From contig CATWBR010000321.1 in NCBI GenBank assembly GCA_958349075.1, positions 1 through 5,452 on the forward strand: a stretch of 5,452 nt of DNA. The letters are read 5' to 3'. The notes under the pieces are model-generated. The model did no database searches. It was not told the origin of the DNA and saw nothing but the letters and a program-made list of their open reading frames with translations. The stretch is from an uncultured Clostridium sp. (GTDB taxonomy: Bacteria > Bacillota > Clostridia > Lachnospirales > Lachnospiraceae). Positions 1 to 5,452 of the stretch are shown in pieces (the stretch's first letter is position 1; every line of letters begins with the position of its first letter). The position numbers were made by a program, and so were the translations under genes.

Positions 1-428
1 ATTTTATAGAAAGTCTCCCCTTTGCCCCGGAGCAGTATCCGTTTCACCAGATAGAGCAGGCCTATCTGTGTACGGATCCCGTGGTACGCGTCCGCCGCGA
101 GGATGACACCTTTTATCTGACCTACAAGTCCCGGGGACGGATGGTGCGTGAAGAATATAACCTTCCCCTGACGGAGCAGGCCTATCTCCACCTCCTTGAA
201 AAAGCGGACGGCCGCGTTCTGACAAAGCGGCGCTATTTAATTCCTATAGAAGGGACGAAGCTTACCATTGAACTCGATATCTTCAGCGGCGCCTATGAGG
301 GGCTTGTGCTGGCCGAGGTTGAGTTTACGACGGAGGAGGAAGCGAATGCTTTTACGCCTCCCGCATGGTTTACTAGGGATGTTACCTTTACGGGAGAATA
401 TCAGAACAGCAGGCTTTCAGCGCTGTAA
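1..428 (+). CDS. CYTH-domain protein (triphosphate tunnel metalloenzyme), 3' part, N-terminus outside the window
   Basis: The reading frame is open from the first base to a TAA at 426-428, giving 141 visible residues. Family members of this type are about 150-155 residues, so roughly the first 10-14 are missing, including the usual E-x-E-x-K motif. The frame should be read through the GTG at 81, which is an internal valine: the residues before it (QIEQAYLCTDPVVRVRR) are typical CYTH sequence. Visible tunnel-type residues, numbered from the first whole codon at 3, are R29 and R31, K42, E50/E51, K75-R76-R77, E90-x-D92 and E105-x-E107, the alternating charged pattern that binds triphosphate and metal in this superfamily. 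Characterised bacterial relatives, including one from Clostridium thermocellum, hydrolyse inorganic tripolyphosphate, and others act on thiamine triphosphate or make cAMP, so the substrate here is not settled. It is probably cytoplasmic. It converges on the TRAP operon and is not functionally linked to it. Confidence 0.9.
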   Translation, partial: FIESLPFAPEQYPFHQIEQAYLCTDPVVRVRREDDTFYLTYKSRGRMVREEYNLPLTEQAYLHLLEKADGRVLTKRRYLIPIEGTKLTIELDIFSGAYEGLVLAEVEFTTEEEANAFTPPAWFTRDVTFTGEYQNSRLSAL

Positions 429-493
429 ACAGAAGGTGTTCTAAGGCCGCGTTTCTTTAACCTCATTTTCCGGCCTTGTTACTGAAAAACAAC

Positions 494-518
494 GAAAAGC
501 GCGCTTCGCGAACTTTTC
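494..518 (-). terminator. Likely rho-independent terminator of the minus-strand operon
   Basis: GAAAAG (494-499) pairs with CTTTTC (513-518), and inside it CGCG (500-503) pairs with CGCG (507-510) around a 3-nt loop, with two unpaired bases at 511-512. Read on the minus strand, the stem runs into CTTTTCGTTGTTTTTC, a T-rich tail expected of an intrinsic terminator. It lies about 75 bp beyond the dctM stop and would end the hydrolase-TRAP transcript. The bulge makes the stem imperfect. Confidence 0.5.
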
Positions 519-532
519 ATTGCCACTCAACG

Positions 533-579
533 GAAGTCCCGCTCTTTGCACTGATTTCACATGCAAGGAGCGGGACTTC
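533..579 (+). terminator. Long hairpin, likely terminator for the CYTH gene
   Basis: An 18-bp inverted repeat, 533-550 against 562-579, encloses an 11-nt loop. In plus-strand RNA it has 17 Watson-Crick pairs and one G-U wobble (545 with 567). In minus-strand RNA the same position is an A-C mismatch. The bases after it on the plus strand are T-rich (TTCTGTTTCTTCC), while the minus-strand side is not. Both points favour action on transcripts coming from the CYTH gene, about 105 bp upstream. It starts only 12 bp past the dctM stop, so it may also protect the 3' end of the operon mRNA. Confidence 0.55.
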
Positions 580-591
580 TTCTGTTTCTTC

Positions 592-1869
592 CTATTTCAT
601 GAGCAGATTCGGCAGGAACATCAGAATCTGCGGGAATATGGCAATTATGAATACTACAATAATCAGGGAAATGATAAAGGGCGCCGCCCCCGAGACTACC
701 CGCCGGAATGACAGGCCGGTCGTCGATGCCACGGTGAACAGGTTTACCCCAAACGGCGGCGTTACTACTCCTATAATCAGGCTGAGGCAGAAAACCATTC
801 CGACTATCAGGGGATCAATACCCAGTTCAATTCCAATAGGCGCCAGGATTGGGGCAAGAATTACGATGCTCGTCAGCGTTTCCATGAGCGCTCCCACAAT
901 CAGCATCAGCAGACAGAGAACTATCAGATAGATAAACTTTGTCCTTACAATCGGGATGACAAGCTCTGCGAGGGCCTGAGGAATCTTGGCGTAGGCCAGG
1001 ATCCAGCCGAAAAGGTTGGATACCCCCAGAATCAGCGTGATCATCGCCGATGTCTCAATCGTGGAAACCATGGTTTTTCCGAGTTTTTTGAGGGATAATT
1101 CCTTCAGGCAGAAGCCCACCAGCATACCGTACACTACCGAGACAACGGCAGCCTCCGTTGGAGTGAAGATTCCGCCGTAGATGCCGCCCAGTATGATAAG
1201 CGGAAGCAGCAGGGCCGGAAGCGCTCTCCACGTCCTTATAAGCTTCTCCTTCGCCGTAAATTTCTTTTCACTCGGTGGGATATTCTGTTTCTTTACAATA
1301 AGCATGTTTACGAAAATCAGGCCGAATACCATCATGAGGCCCGGTATAATCGCGGACATGAACATTTTCGGAATACTCAGGTTCATTGTGGAACCATACA
1401 CAATCATACCAACGCTTGGAGGGATGATTGGGCCAAGCGCACCGCCTGCCGCAACAAGGCCTGCAGAAGTTTCCTCCCGGTAGCCGCTCTGTCTGAGAGC
1501 CGGAATCATCAGCGCGCCTATGGCGGCGATGGTTGCCGGTCCCGAACCGACCAGGGCGGCAAATATGGCGCAGGATACAATCGTCACAACGCCGACGCTG
1601 CCGCGGATCCGTCCGAAGATACATTCCACCCAATCAATCAGTCTTTTTGAAAGTCCGCATTGATCCATCAAAAAACCGGTCATGACAAAGAGCGGAACCG
1701 CTAAAAGAACAAAGGAGTCCATTCCCAGGAAAAAACGCTGGGCGAGCAGTAACAGGGAACCGGAATCGGTGAAAACGAGGAATCCGGCGGTCGCAAGGGC
1801 AATACTGAACGCTATGGGAATTCCGGCCAGCATCAGTGCAAACATAAGTCCGAATAAAAGTAATGCCAT
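592..1869 (-). CDS. dctM: TRAP transporter large permease subunit (DctM family)
   Basis: This 425-residue protein is the ion-coupled membrane channel of a tripartite ATP-independent periplasmic (TRAP) transporter, and its length is normal for the family. It is almost wholly hydrophobic with about a dozen membrane segments. Family signatures are visible: GIPIAFSIAL near 17-26, FFLGMDSF then LLAVPLFVMTGF at 46-66, GSGPATIAAIGALMIPAL at 108-125, a GG-x-LGPIIPPS segment at 142-152, GGIYGGIFTPTEAA at 228-241, and ETLTSIVILAPILAPI in the second half followed by VVTPPFGVNLF at 368-378. The ATG at 1869-1867 shares one base with the dctQ stop (TGATG), with GAGGTGG just upstream inside dctQ, so translation is probably coupled. 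With DctQ it forms the membrane complex that accepts substrate from DctP and imports it, in known systems using a sodium or proton gradient. The substrate cannot be read from this subunit. Confidence 0.97.
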   Translation of the reverse strand: MALLLFGLMFALMLAGIPIAFSIALATAGFLVFTDSGSLLLLAQRFFLGMDSFVLLAVPLFVMTGFLMDQCGLSKRLIDWVECIFGRIRGSVGVVTIVSCAIFAALVGSGPATIAAIGALMIPALRQSGYREETSAGLVAAGGALGPIIPPSVGMIVYGSTMNLSIPKMFMSAIIPGLMMVFGLIFVNMLIVKKQNIPPSEKKFTAKEKLIRTWRALPALLLPLIILGGIYGGIFTPTEAAVVSVVYGMLVGFCLKELSLKKLGKTMVSTIETSAMITLILGVSNLFGWILAYAKIPQALAELVIPIVRTKFIYLIVLCLLMLIVGALMETLTSIVILAPILAPIGIELGIDPLIVGMVFCLSLIIGVVTPPFGVNLFTVASTTGLSFRRVVSGAAPFIISLIIVVFIIAIFPQILMFLPNLLMK

Positions 1870-2372
1870 CAGTCAGCCACCTCACTTTCCTCTTTTGTCA
1901 CGCTGCCCTTAAGCTCCGCCAGATTTGCCAGGCACTGAACGACAATGCCGGCACAGCCGATCGGGATTGCACAGTAGACATATCCCATCGGAATCCCAAG
2001 TGCCGCGCTCGAGCGCATCATCATCACCTTAACCATATTGACTCCGTAGACGCCGATGAGTACGGAGGCCGTTATCATCGCAACCTGGACGGCCGCCGCA
2101 TGGTACCATACGGCTTTTCCGTGAATAAAATCACCGATGACGTCGATTGTCGCATGGCTGGCATGACGGGTGGCCAGCGAGGCCCCCATCATGCTCATCC
2201 AGATAAACGCATATCTGGCCCCCTCCTCCGTCCAGGGCAGGGAGGCTTTCATAAAATATCTCGTGGTCACCTGGAGGAACGTCGTTATTATTACAAGGGC
2301 AAGAAACAAAATCCCGGCGGCCGAGTACAGCCAAAGGAAATGATCCGCCACCCGCTTGATCCCGTTTTTCAT
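1869..2372 (-). CDS. dctQ: TRAP transporter small permease subunit (DctQ family)
   Basis: This 167-residue protein has four predicted membrane segments, near residues 13-36, 52-67, 88-111 and 128-150, the usual size and layout of the small TRAP subunit. The family motif is clear: a tryptophan and acidic pair at W47-T-E49-E50, then R53 and the aromatic run YAFIW, then GASLATR with an H-x-x-H element at 70-73 and a following I-D. The start is the ATG at 2372-2370, preceded by a strong AGGGGAG. That ribosome binding site overlaps the dctP stop codon (TAGGGGAG), leaving only 11 bp between the genes. The gene ends in TGATG, overlapping dctM by one base. Its role is to pair with DctM and stabilise the transporter core. 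It is not expected to determine substrate choice. Confidence 0.96.
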   Translation of the reverse strand: MKNGIKRVADHFLWLYSAAGILFLALVIITTFLQVTTRYFMKASLPWTEEGARYAFIWMSMMGASLATRHASHATIDVIGDFIHGKAVWYHAAAVQVAMITASVLIGVYGVNMVKVMMMRSSAALGIPMGYVYCAIPIGCAGIVVQCLANLAELKGSVTKEESEVAD

Positions 2373-2383
2373 AAATATCTCCC

Positions 2384-3484
2384 CTATTCAGCGATTCCCA
2401 GCAAGTTTACCGCCTCTTCATAGATTTCGGCGCTGATGTTATTTTTATAATTCTCATAGATTGGTTTTACGAGCGTCCTAAATTCCTCTATGTTCTCGAT
2501 TTCATTTACCTGGATTCCTGCTTCCTTCATGGCTTCCAACTGTTTTACCTCATTTTCGTCCACGGCCAGACGCTGATCCTGTCCCGCTTTTACAGCCGCA
2601 TCCTTTAAAACCTGCTGAAGTTCCGGCGTCATTTTGCCGTAAAGGTTCTGGCTGATACTGATTGAAAGCGCATTGTAGAAATGTCTTGTCATAGACAGGT
2701 ATTTACATACCTCATAAAATCCGACCGTGTATCCGTTACCTACCGGAACCTCAATTCCATCAATCGTCTTCTGCTGGATTCCCGTATAAGTCTCCGAATA
2801 GGTCATTGGGGTTACATTTGCCCCCAGCGCAGAGAATGTATCCACGAAAATGGTTGTCTCCGGAACTCTCAGTTTTACTCCGTTTAAATCGGACGGTGTG
2901 TTGATCGGACGGATATTGTTGAAAATATTTCTGAAACCGCCCGAACCCCAGCCCAGATGAACGGCGCCCGTTGTCTGGGACAGTTCCTCCAGAAGGCCGG
3001 CGACCATGTCGCTGTCCAGAAGTTTCTGCGCTGCCGCCTCGTCCTCCAATAAAAACGGCATGTCCATGATGGTCGTCTTATTATTATAAAGGCCGAAAAT
3101 ATTACCCGTGGCAATGCACATGTCAACCGTACCCATTCCCAAGCCCTCGTAGCTGTCCATTTCCCCTCCAAGCTGCCCGCTTGGGAAAATTTCGATTGTT
3201 ACTTTTCCTCCCGTAGCCTCTTCCACATTCTTCTTGAAATTCGTCGCGAGGATATGATAGGGATCATCATCGGCAGGAGCGGAACCGTGCCCCAGCTTAA
3301 TTGTCATTTCCGGGAAATCCGTACTGCCCGCATCCGCGTGCTTTTCCTCCGCAGACGGCGCCGCCTCTTTTGTCTCCGGGGCGCTCTGTGTTCCTCCCGC
3401 CGAGCTGCATCCCGCCATTGTAACCGTACTCAAAACCGCCGCCATTGTAAGTGCCGCCGTCTTTATCCATAATCTCTTTTTCAT
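2384..3484 (-). CDS. dctP: TRAP transporter substrate-binding lipoprotein (DctP family)
   Basis: The chosen ATG at 3484-3482 gives 366 residues and has AAGGAG nine bases upstream. An in-frame ATG at 3571 exists but would overlap the previous gene and put 29 residues before a signal peptide. The N-terminus is a lipoprotein signal: KKR, a hydrophobic stretch, and the lipobox M-A-G-C with C26 as the lipidated cysteine. A flexible Ala/Glu/Ser-rich linker (about 27-55) leads to the binding domain. Family features include FPSGQLGG (100-107), the R206 motif KLRVPET (204-210), SALGANVTPM (218-227), SETYTGIQQKTIDGIEVP (230-247) and a helical C-terminus. The arginine matching R206 contacts the ligand carboxylate in characterised DctP proteins, so an organic acid is the likely solute. 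It would be membrane-anchored outside the cell, delivering to DctQM. The usual ENP after DG is replaced by EVP, and the ligand is unknown. Confidence 0.96.
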   Translation of the reverse strand: MKKRLWIKTAALTMAAVLSTVTMAGCSSAGGTQSAPETKEAAPSAEEKHADAGSTDFPEMTIKLGHGSAPADDDPYHILATNFKKNVEEATGGKVTIEIFPSGQLGGEMDSYEGLGMGTVDMCIATGNIFGLYNNKTTIMDMPFLLEDEAAAQKLLDSDMVAGLLEELSQTTGAVHLGWGSGGFRNIFNNIRPINTPSDLNGVKLRVPETTIFVDTFSALGANVTPMTYSETYTGIQQKTIDGIEVPVGNGYTVGFYEVCKYLSMTRHFYNALSISISQNLYGKMTPELQQVLKDAAVKAGQDQRLAVDENEVKQLEAMKEAGIQVNEIENIEEFRTLVKPIYENYKNNISAEIYEEAVNLLGIAE

Positions 3485-3539
3485 AAACCAAATCTCCTTC
3501 TCTCTGTATGTTCTTTTAATCTCTAAGCTTTCCTTACCG

Positions 3540-4412
3540 TCACAGGGACAGAAGAAAATTATAGTTCTCATTCATCATCTGATGAAGCTGCTCTTCCTTC
3601 GCTCCCGCATATCCAAGGAGCTGGGCAAATATCCTGAGTTCCTCCGCAGGCCACCCCTTCCTGTTATGGCCTGCATCAGAGGCCAGAATAAAATGATCCA
3701 CACCGTATTTCTCAAAACATGCCGTATAATCGTAAAGGTTGGCGCTCCGGGGAATCGGGCAGAGTTCATTGGCACAGAACTCCATGTAAGCACCCAGGCG
3801 TACCAGTTCCCCCACCGTGGCAATATCCAGATCCGGCACCTTGAAAAACGGATGATCCACCACCAGTTTCCGGAATCCGGTCTCCTTCGCCGCCTTCGCC
3901 AGTTTAAGTGTTTCCGAAGCATGGATATGGCCCGTTGCCAGGATAATATCGGCGTCTTTACACATTTCCATAATCTCCATGACCGAACTTTTTATCTTTT
4001 CATCTTCGTCCAGTATTGTAATTGGTTCCAGCGTACGGCTGCGGCTGTTTTCCTTCGTGTAGCCAAAGCTTCCAAGGGCGCCGAAGGCAATTTCGTGGCC
4101 CAGCGCATGGTAGGTCGGCAGCCAGACAACCTTTGCCCCCATCTCTATGGCCGGACTCACGGCCATGGGATTCAGCCCTCCCAAGTGATAATCGAGCACT
4201 ACGCCTCCGAAAACCTGGATTCCCTCCACCTGCTGCATCACATGCCAGGCCCTCGAAACGGTAGGTTCCAGAACCGATTTATAAACAATGGCCCTCATGC
4301 CAGCCTCCCTGGCCCGAATTGCAATCTCCGTGTCATTACCTATCCGGTCAACCGTATCCGGCGCCGAATGGATATGCAGATCGCAGGCTCCCTCTAACGA
4401 TATCGTTTTCAT
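3540..4412 (-). CDS. DUF6282-type amidohydrolase-like protein
   Basis: This 290-residue protein has the marks of a TIM-barrel metal-dependent hydrolase. It opens with D-L-H13-I-H15-S-A-P-D, the strand-1 HxH metal motif. Further candidate ligands are K45 in VYKSV (a possible carbamylated bridging lysine), H162 and H164 in ATGHIHASE, H187 in VVDHPF, and D246 in ASDAGH, in the order expected of the amidohydrolase/PHP-like fold. I recognise the sequence as the DUF6282 family, whose reaction is not established to my knowledge. No signal peptide or membrane segment is seen, so it is probably cytoplasmic. The ATG at 4412 is one base after the hydrolase stop (TGATATG), and the purine-rich AAGGGGAGAAGG that codes for the end of the hydrolase serves as its ribosome binding site. 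It lies between an alpha/beta hydrolase and a TRAP transporter, which suggests a step in breakdown of the imported solute. Confidence 0.88.
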   Translation of the reverse strand: MKTISLEGACDLHIHSAPDTVDRIGNDTEIAIRAREAGMRAIVYKSVLEPTVSRAWHVMQQVEGIQVFGGVVLDYHLGGLNPMAVSPAIEMGAKVVWLPTYHALGHEIAFGALGSFGYTKENSRSRTLEPITILDEDEKIKSSVMEIMEMCKDADIILATGHIHASETLKLAKAAKETGFRKLVVDHPFFKVPDLDIATVGELVRLGAYMEFCANELCPIPRSANLYDYTACFEKYGVDHFILASDAGHNRKGWPAEELRIFAQLLGYAGAKEEQLHQMMNENYNFLLSL

Positions 4413-4413
4413 A

Positions 4414-5244
4414 TCAAGCCCTTCTCCCCTTCTCCTGATTCACCGCGTTTTCTGTAAAATTTGTAAGTATCCCATCAAATTGTCCGCACTCCGTCCAGAA
4501 CATAGCATGTCCTCCCGTCTCGAATTCATAAAGCTCGCTGTAAGTGCGTATCTGCTCTTTGTAGTGTCTTCCCATCGAAATCTCTTCCCCTGAAATGAGA
4601 AGCACCGGAACCGTGAGATCCTTTAAAAACTGTTCCGTGTCCGTGTGGCACCAGTCCGTATGGACGGCAAACCCAATCCAGGGAGGCGTTTTTTCAATTT
4701 CGTGCCTGAGCTCTTCCCGATCCTCCGAAGTCATTCCCTGGCCGATGCGGTGCATAAAGTTGTCATAGTACATTTCCGTATCCGTAAACCAGATACCGTA
4801 TTTACCGCACCACTCATCCATATTGTAATCCCTGGCCCTGTAGGTATTCCAGGCCTCCCCCGAAAACGGGAAAAGCGCGGCATCAATCAGTCCCAGTGCG
4901 CCCAGATGCTTTTCATGGTATTTGTGAGCGTACATCATTACAAAACTTCCGCCGAGCGACCATCCTAAAAGCACCACATGCTCCAGGTCCAGAAACTCAA
5001 TCAGCTCTTTAATATCATCACAGTTCCGCTCCACATCATTCCCCTGGAGCACCTTCGACGAATTTCCAAATCCCCGGGGATCCATTGTCACAACACGGTA
5101 AGACTGCGACAGCGCCTCTGCGTTCTTTCTGAAAAAACGTGAAGTGCACATATGGCCGGGAATAAATACGAGAGGAATTCCATCCCCCCTGTCCTCATAA
5201 TAAATGCGGGCCTTATCAGTTGTTGTCAGATAACCCTTCTTCAA
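4414..5244 (-). CDS. Alpha/beta hydrolase, probable TTG start
   Basis: With the TTG start at 5244 the protein has 276 residues, normal for a single-domain alpha/beta hydrolase. The nucleophile elbow is G-W-S96-L-G-G. The oxyanion-hole region is IPGHMCTSRFF near 28-38 (GH in place of the common HG), followed by D55-P-R-G-F-G, and the catalytic histidine is H246 in GGHAMF. The acid could be D121 in LIDAA after strand 6, or E220/E221 in LLISGEE after strand 7, where Asp is usual. No signal peptide is present. TTG is preferred because AAGGGAGG lies six bases before it, and the promoter puts the transcript start near 5287. The tandem ATGs at 5283 and 5280 would have almost no leader and no ribosome site; using 5283 adds 13 residues. 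It is the first gene of the operon, one base before the DUF6282 gene. Ester, lactone or C-C hydrolysis are all possible. Confidence 0.88.
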   Translation of the reverse strand: MKKGYLTTTDKARIYYEDRGDGIPLVFIPGHMCTSRFFRKNAEALSQSYRVVTMDPRGFGNSSKVLQGNDVERNCDDIKELIEFLDLEHVVLLGWSLGGSFVMMYAHKYHEKHLGALGLIDAALFPFSGEAWNTYRARDYNMDEWCGKYGIWFTDTEMYYDNFMHRIGQGMTSEDREELRHEIEKTPPWIGFAVHTDWCHTDTEQFLKDLTVPVLLISGEEISMGRHYKEQIRTYSELYEFETGGHAMFWTECGQFDGILTNFTENAVNQEKGRRA

Positions 5245-5250
5245 GAAAAA

Positions 5251-5258
5251 CCTCCCTT
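5251..5258 (-). promoter_or_regulatory. Ribosome binding site that decides the hydrolase start
   Basis: On the minus strand AAGGGAGG is followed by TTTTTC and then TTG, an ideal six-base spacing. No comparable purine run precedes the upstream ATG codons at 5283 and 5280, where the sequence is AATAAGATAC. This is the main reason for choosing TTG at 5244. Confidence 0.7.
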
Positions 5259-5282
5259 TCTTTAAATTCAATGGCGCCATCA

Positions 5283-5301
5283 TGTATCTTATTATGATAC
5301 A
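5283..5301. repeat. Small inverted repeat over the -10 region, possible operator
   Basis: TGTATC (5283-5288) and GATACA (5296-5301) form a perfect 6-bp inverted repeat with a 7-bp spacer. It covers the -10 hexamer and the expected transcription start of the operon promoter, a place where a bound repressor would block initiation. Six-base arms in AT-rich DNA can arise by chance, so this is tentative. Confidence 0.35.
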
Positions 5302-5322
5302 CTGCGGGGCTATAGCTGTAAA
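5287..5322 (-). promoter_or_regulatory. Sigma-70-type promoter of the hydrolase-TRAP operon
   Basis: On the minus strand the -35 element TTTACA lies at 5322-5317 and the -10 element TATCAT at 5299-5294. Each matches five of six consensus bases, and the spacer is exactly 17 bp. Transcription should begin near 5287, leaving a leader of about 42 bases to the TTG at 5244. The spacer holds an 8-bp palindrome, GCTATAGC (5309-5316). No other minus-strand pair in the upstream region was as good. Confidence 0.6.
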
Positions 5323-5340
5323 TCCAGAATTAGGGCATGG

Positions 5341-5365
5341 AAAGTATAGTTTGAAACTATACTTT
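5341..5365. promoter_or_regulatory. Perfect 25-bp palindrome, likely transcription factor operator
   Basis: AAAGTATAGTTT (5341-5352) and AAACTATACTTT (5354-5365) are exact reverse complements around a single central G. The centre is about 66 bp upstream of the predicted operon transcription start. This position suits an activator site, for example the LysR-type T-N11-A box, which fits here at 5347 and 5359. The AGTATA half-sites would also suit a GntR-type regulator. The regulator family cannot be settled from the site alone. The same DNA could form a hairpin, but no gene runs into it from the left on the plus strand. Confidence 0.65.
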
Positions 5366-5378
5366 TACTCTGAGATGA

Positions 5379-5386
5379 AGTATACT
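5379..5386. promoter_or_regulatory. Second AGTATACT palindrome, possible auxiliary operator
   Basis: AGTATACT is its own reverse complement and repeats the AAGTATA half-site of the 25-bp palindrome (AAGTATA at 5342-5348 and 5378-5384 on the plus strand, and at 5358-5364 on the minus strand). Its centre is about 30 bp from that of the main palindrome. TATACT (5381-5386) could alternatively be the -10 of a divergent plus-strand promoter, although no good -35 precedes it. Confidence 0.35.
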
Positions 5387-5415
5387 GTGAGTATTAGATA
5401 AGGATTTAATTGAGG

Positions 5416-5443
5416 AAGGAGGACGCGGCCGGAACGGCCAATG
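5416..5443 (+). promoter_or_regulatory. Probable ribosome binding site and start of a divergent gene cut by the window end
   Basis: AAGGAGG at 5416-5422 is a near-perfect plus-strand Shine-Dalgarno sequence. The first ATG downstream is at 5441, 18 bases away, which is too far by usual spacing. A hairpin GGCCG-GAA-CGGCC (5427-5439) fills the gap, and if it folds only five unpaired bases remain between the two. Only four codons (M-S-G-V) fall inside the window, so nothing can be said of the product. A regulator divergent from the operon would be a common arrangement. Confidence 0.35.
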
Positions 5444-5452
5444 TCCGGTGTG

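Noticed and set aside
4..225. Minus-strand open frame opposite the CYTH gene
   Set aside because: The plus-strand frame carries conserved CYTH motifs over the same bases, and the minus-strand product is Pro/Arg/Gly-rich without features.
443..477. Inverted repeat AAGGCCG / CGGCCTT with a 21-base loop after the CYTH gene
   Set aside because: The stem is only seven base pairs, the loop is long, and neither side is followed by a T run, so I do not call it a terminator.
476..931. Plus-strand open frame of 151 codons across the intergenic hairpins and into dctM
   Set aside because: It runs through two terminator-like hairpins and then antisense to dctM, and its protein resembles no family.
3485..3571. 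Upstream in-frame ATG extending dctP by 29 residues
   Set aside because: It overlaps the DUF6282 gene, has no ribosome site, and would bury the lipoprotein signal peptide, which begins with MKKR at 3484.
3582..4397. Long plus-strand open frame of 271 codons opposite the DUF6282 gene
   Set aside because: It is the antisense shadow of a clear protein-coding gene, with low-complexity Arg/His-rich composition and no recognisable family.
5341..5365. Reading the 25-bp palindrome as a rho-independent terminator
   Set aside because: The stem is AT-rich, no plus-strand gene leads into it, and it sits upstream of a promoter, so an operator is the better explanation.
5343..5371. A second minus-strand promoter using TATACT inside the palindrome as -10
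   Set aside because: The hexamer 17 bp upstream is AGAGTA, which does not resemble a -35 element.

Overview
The window looks like a piece of a Gram-positive clostridial chromosome, most likely of the Lachnospiraceae type. This is inferred from strong AGGAGG-type ribosome binding sites, a solute-binding protein with a lipoprotein signal, roughly even base composition, and a CYTH-domain protein of the kind common in Clostridia. The species cannot be named from the sequence alone.

Layout. The left edge holds the 3' part of a plus-strand gene for a CYTH/triphosphate tunnel metalloenzyme (to 428). A convergent intergenic stretch of about 160 bp follows, with hairpins that can end transcription from both sides. 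The rest is one tight minus-strand operon, read from right to left: an alpha/beta hydrolase (5244 to 4414, probably a TTG start), a DUF6282-type metal-dependent hydrolase (4412 to 3540), and a complete three-gene TRAP transporter, namely the periplasmic-type binding lipoprotein DctP (3484 to 2384), the small membrane subunit DctQ (2372 to 1869) and the large membrane subunit DctM (1869 to 592). The gaps are 1, 55 and 11 bp, and the last pair overlaps by 1 base.

Upstream of the operon (5245-5452) is a good sigma-70-like promoter (TTTACA, 17 bp, TATCAT). It has a small inverted repeat over the -10 region and a perfect 25-bp palindrome centred near -66. A related 8-bp palindrome lies further out. 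At the right edge a strong plus-strand Shine-Dalgarno sequence suggests a divergently transcribed gene that starts at or just beyond the window end, a position often held by the operon's regulator.

How the genes may work together (inference). The TRAP system would import a carboxylate-like solute using an ion gradient, and two cytoplasmic hydrolases of different folds would process it. The two hydrolases are the first genes of the operon. DUF6282 proteins have no established reaction that I know of, so this is a candidate uptake-and-hydrolysis cassette of unknown substrate. I see no mobile element, CRISPR array, tRNA or rRNA in the window.
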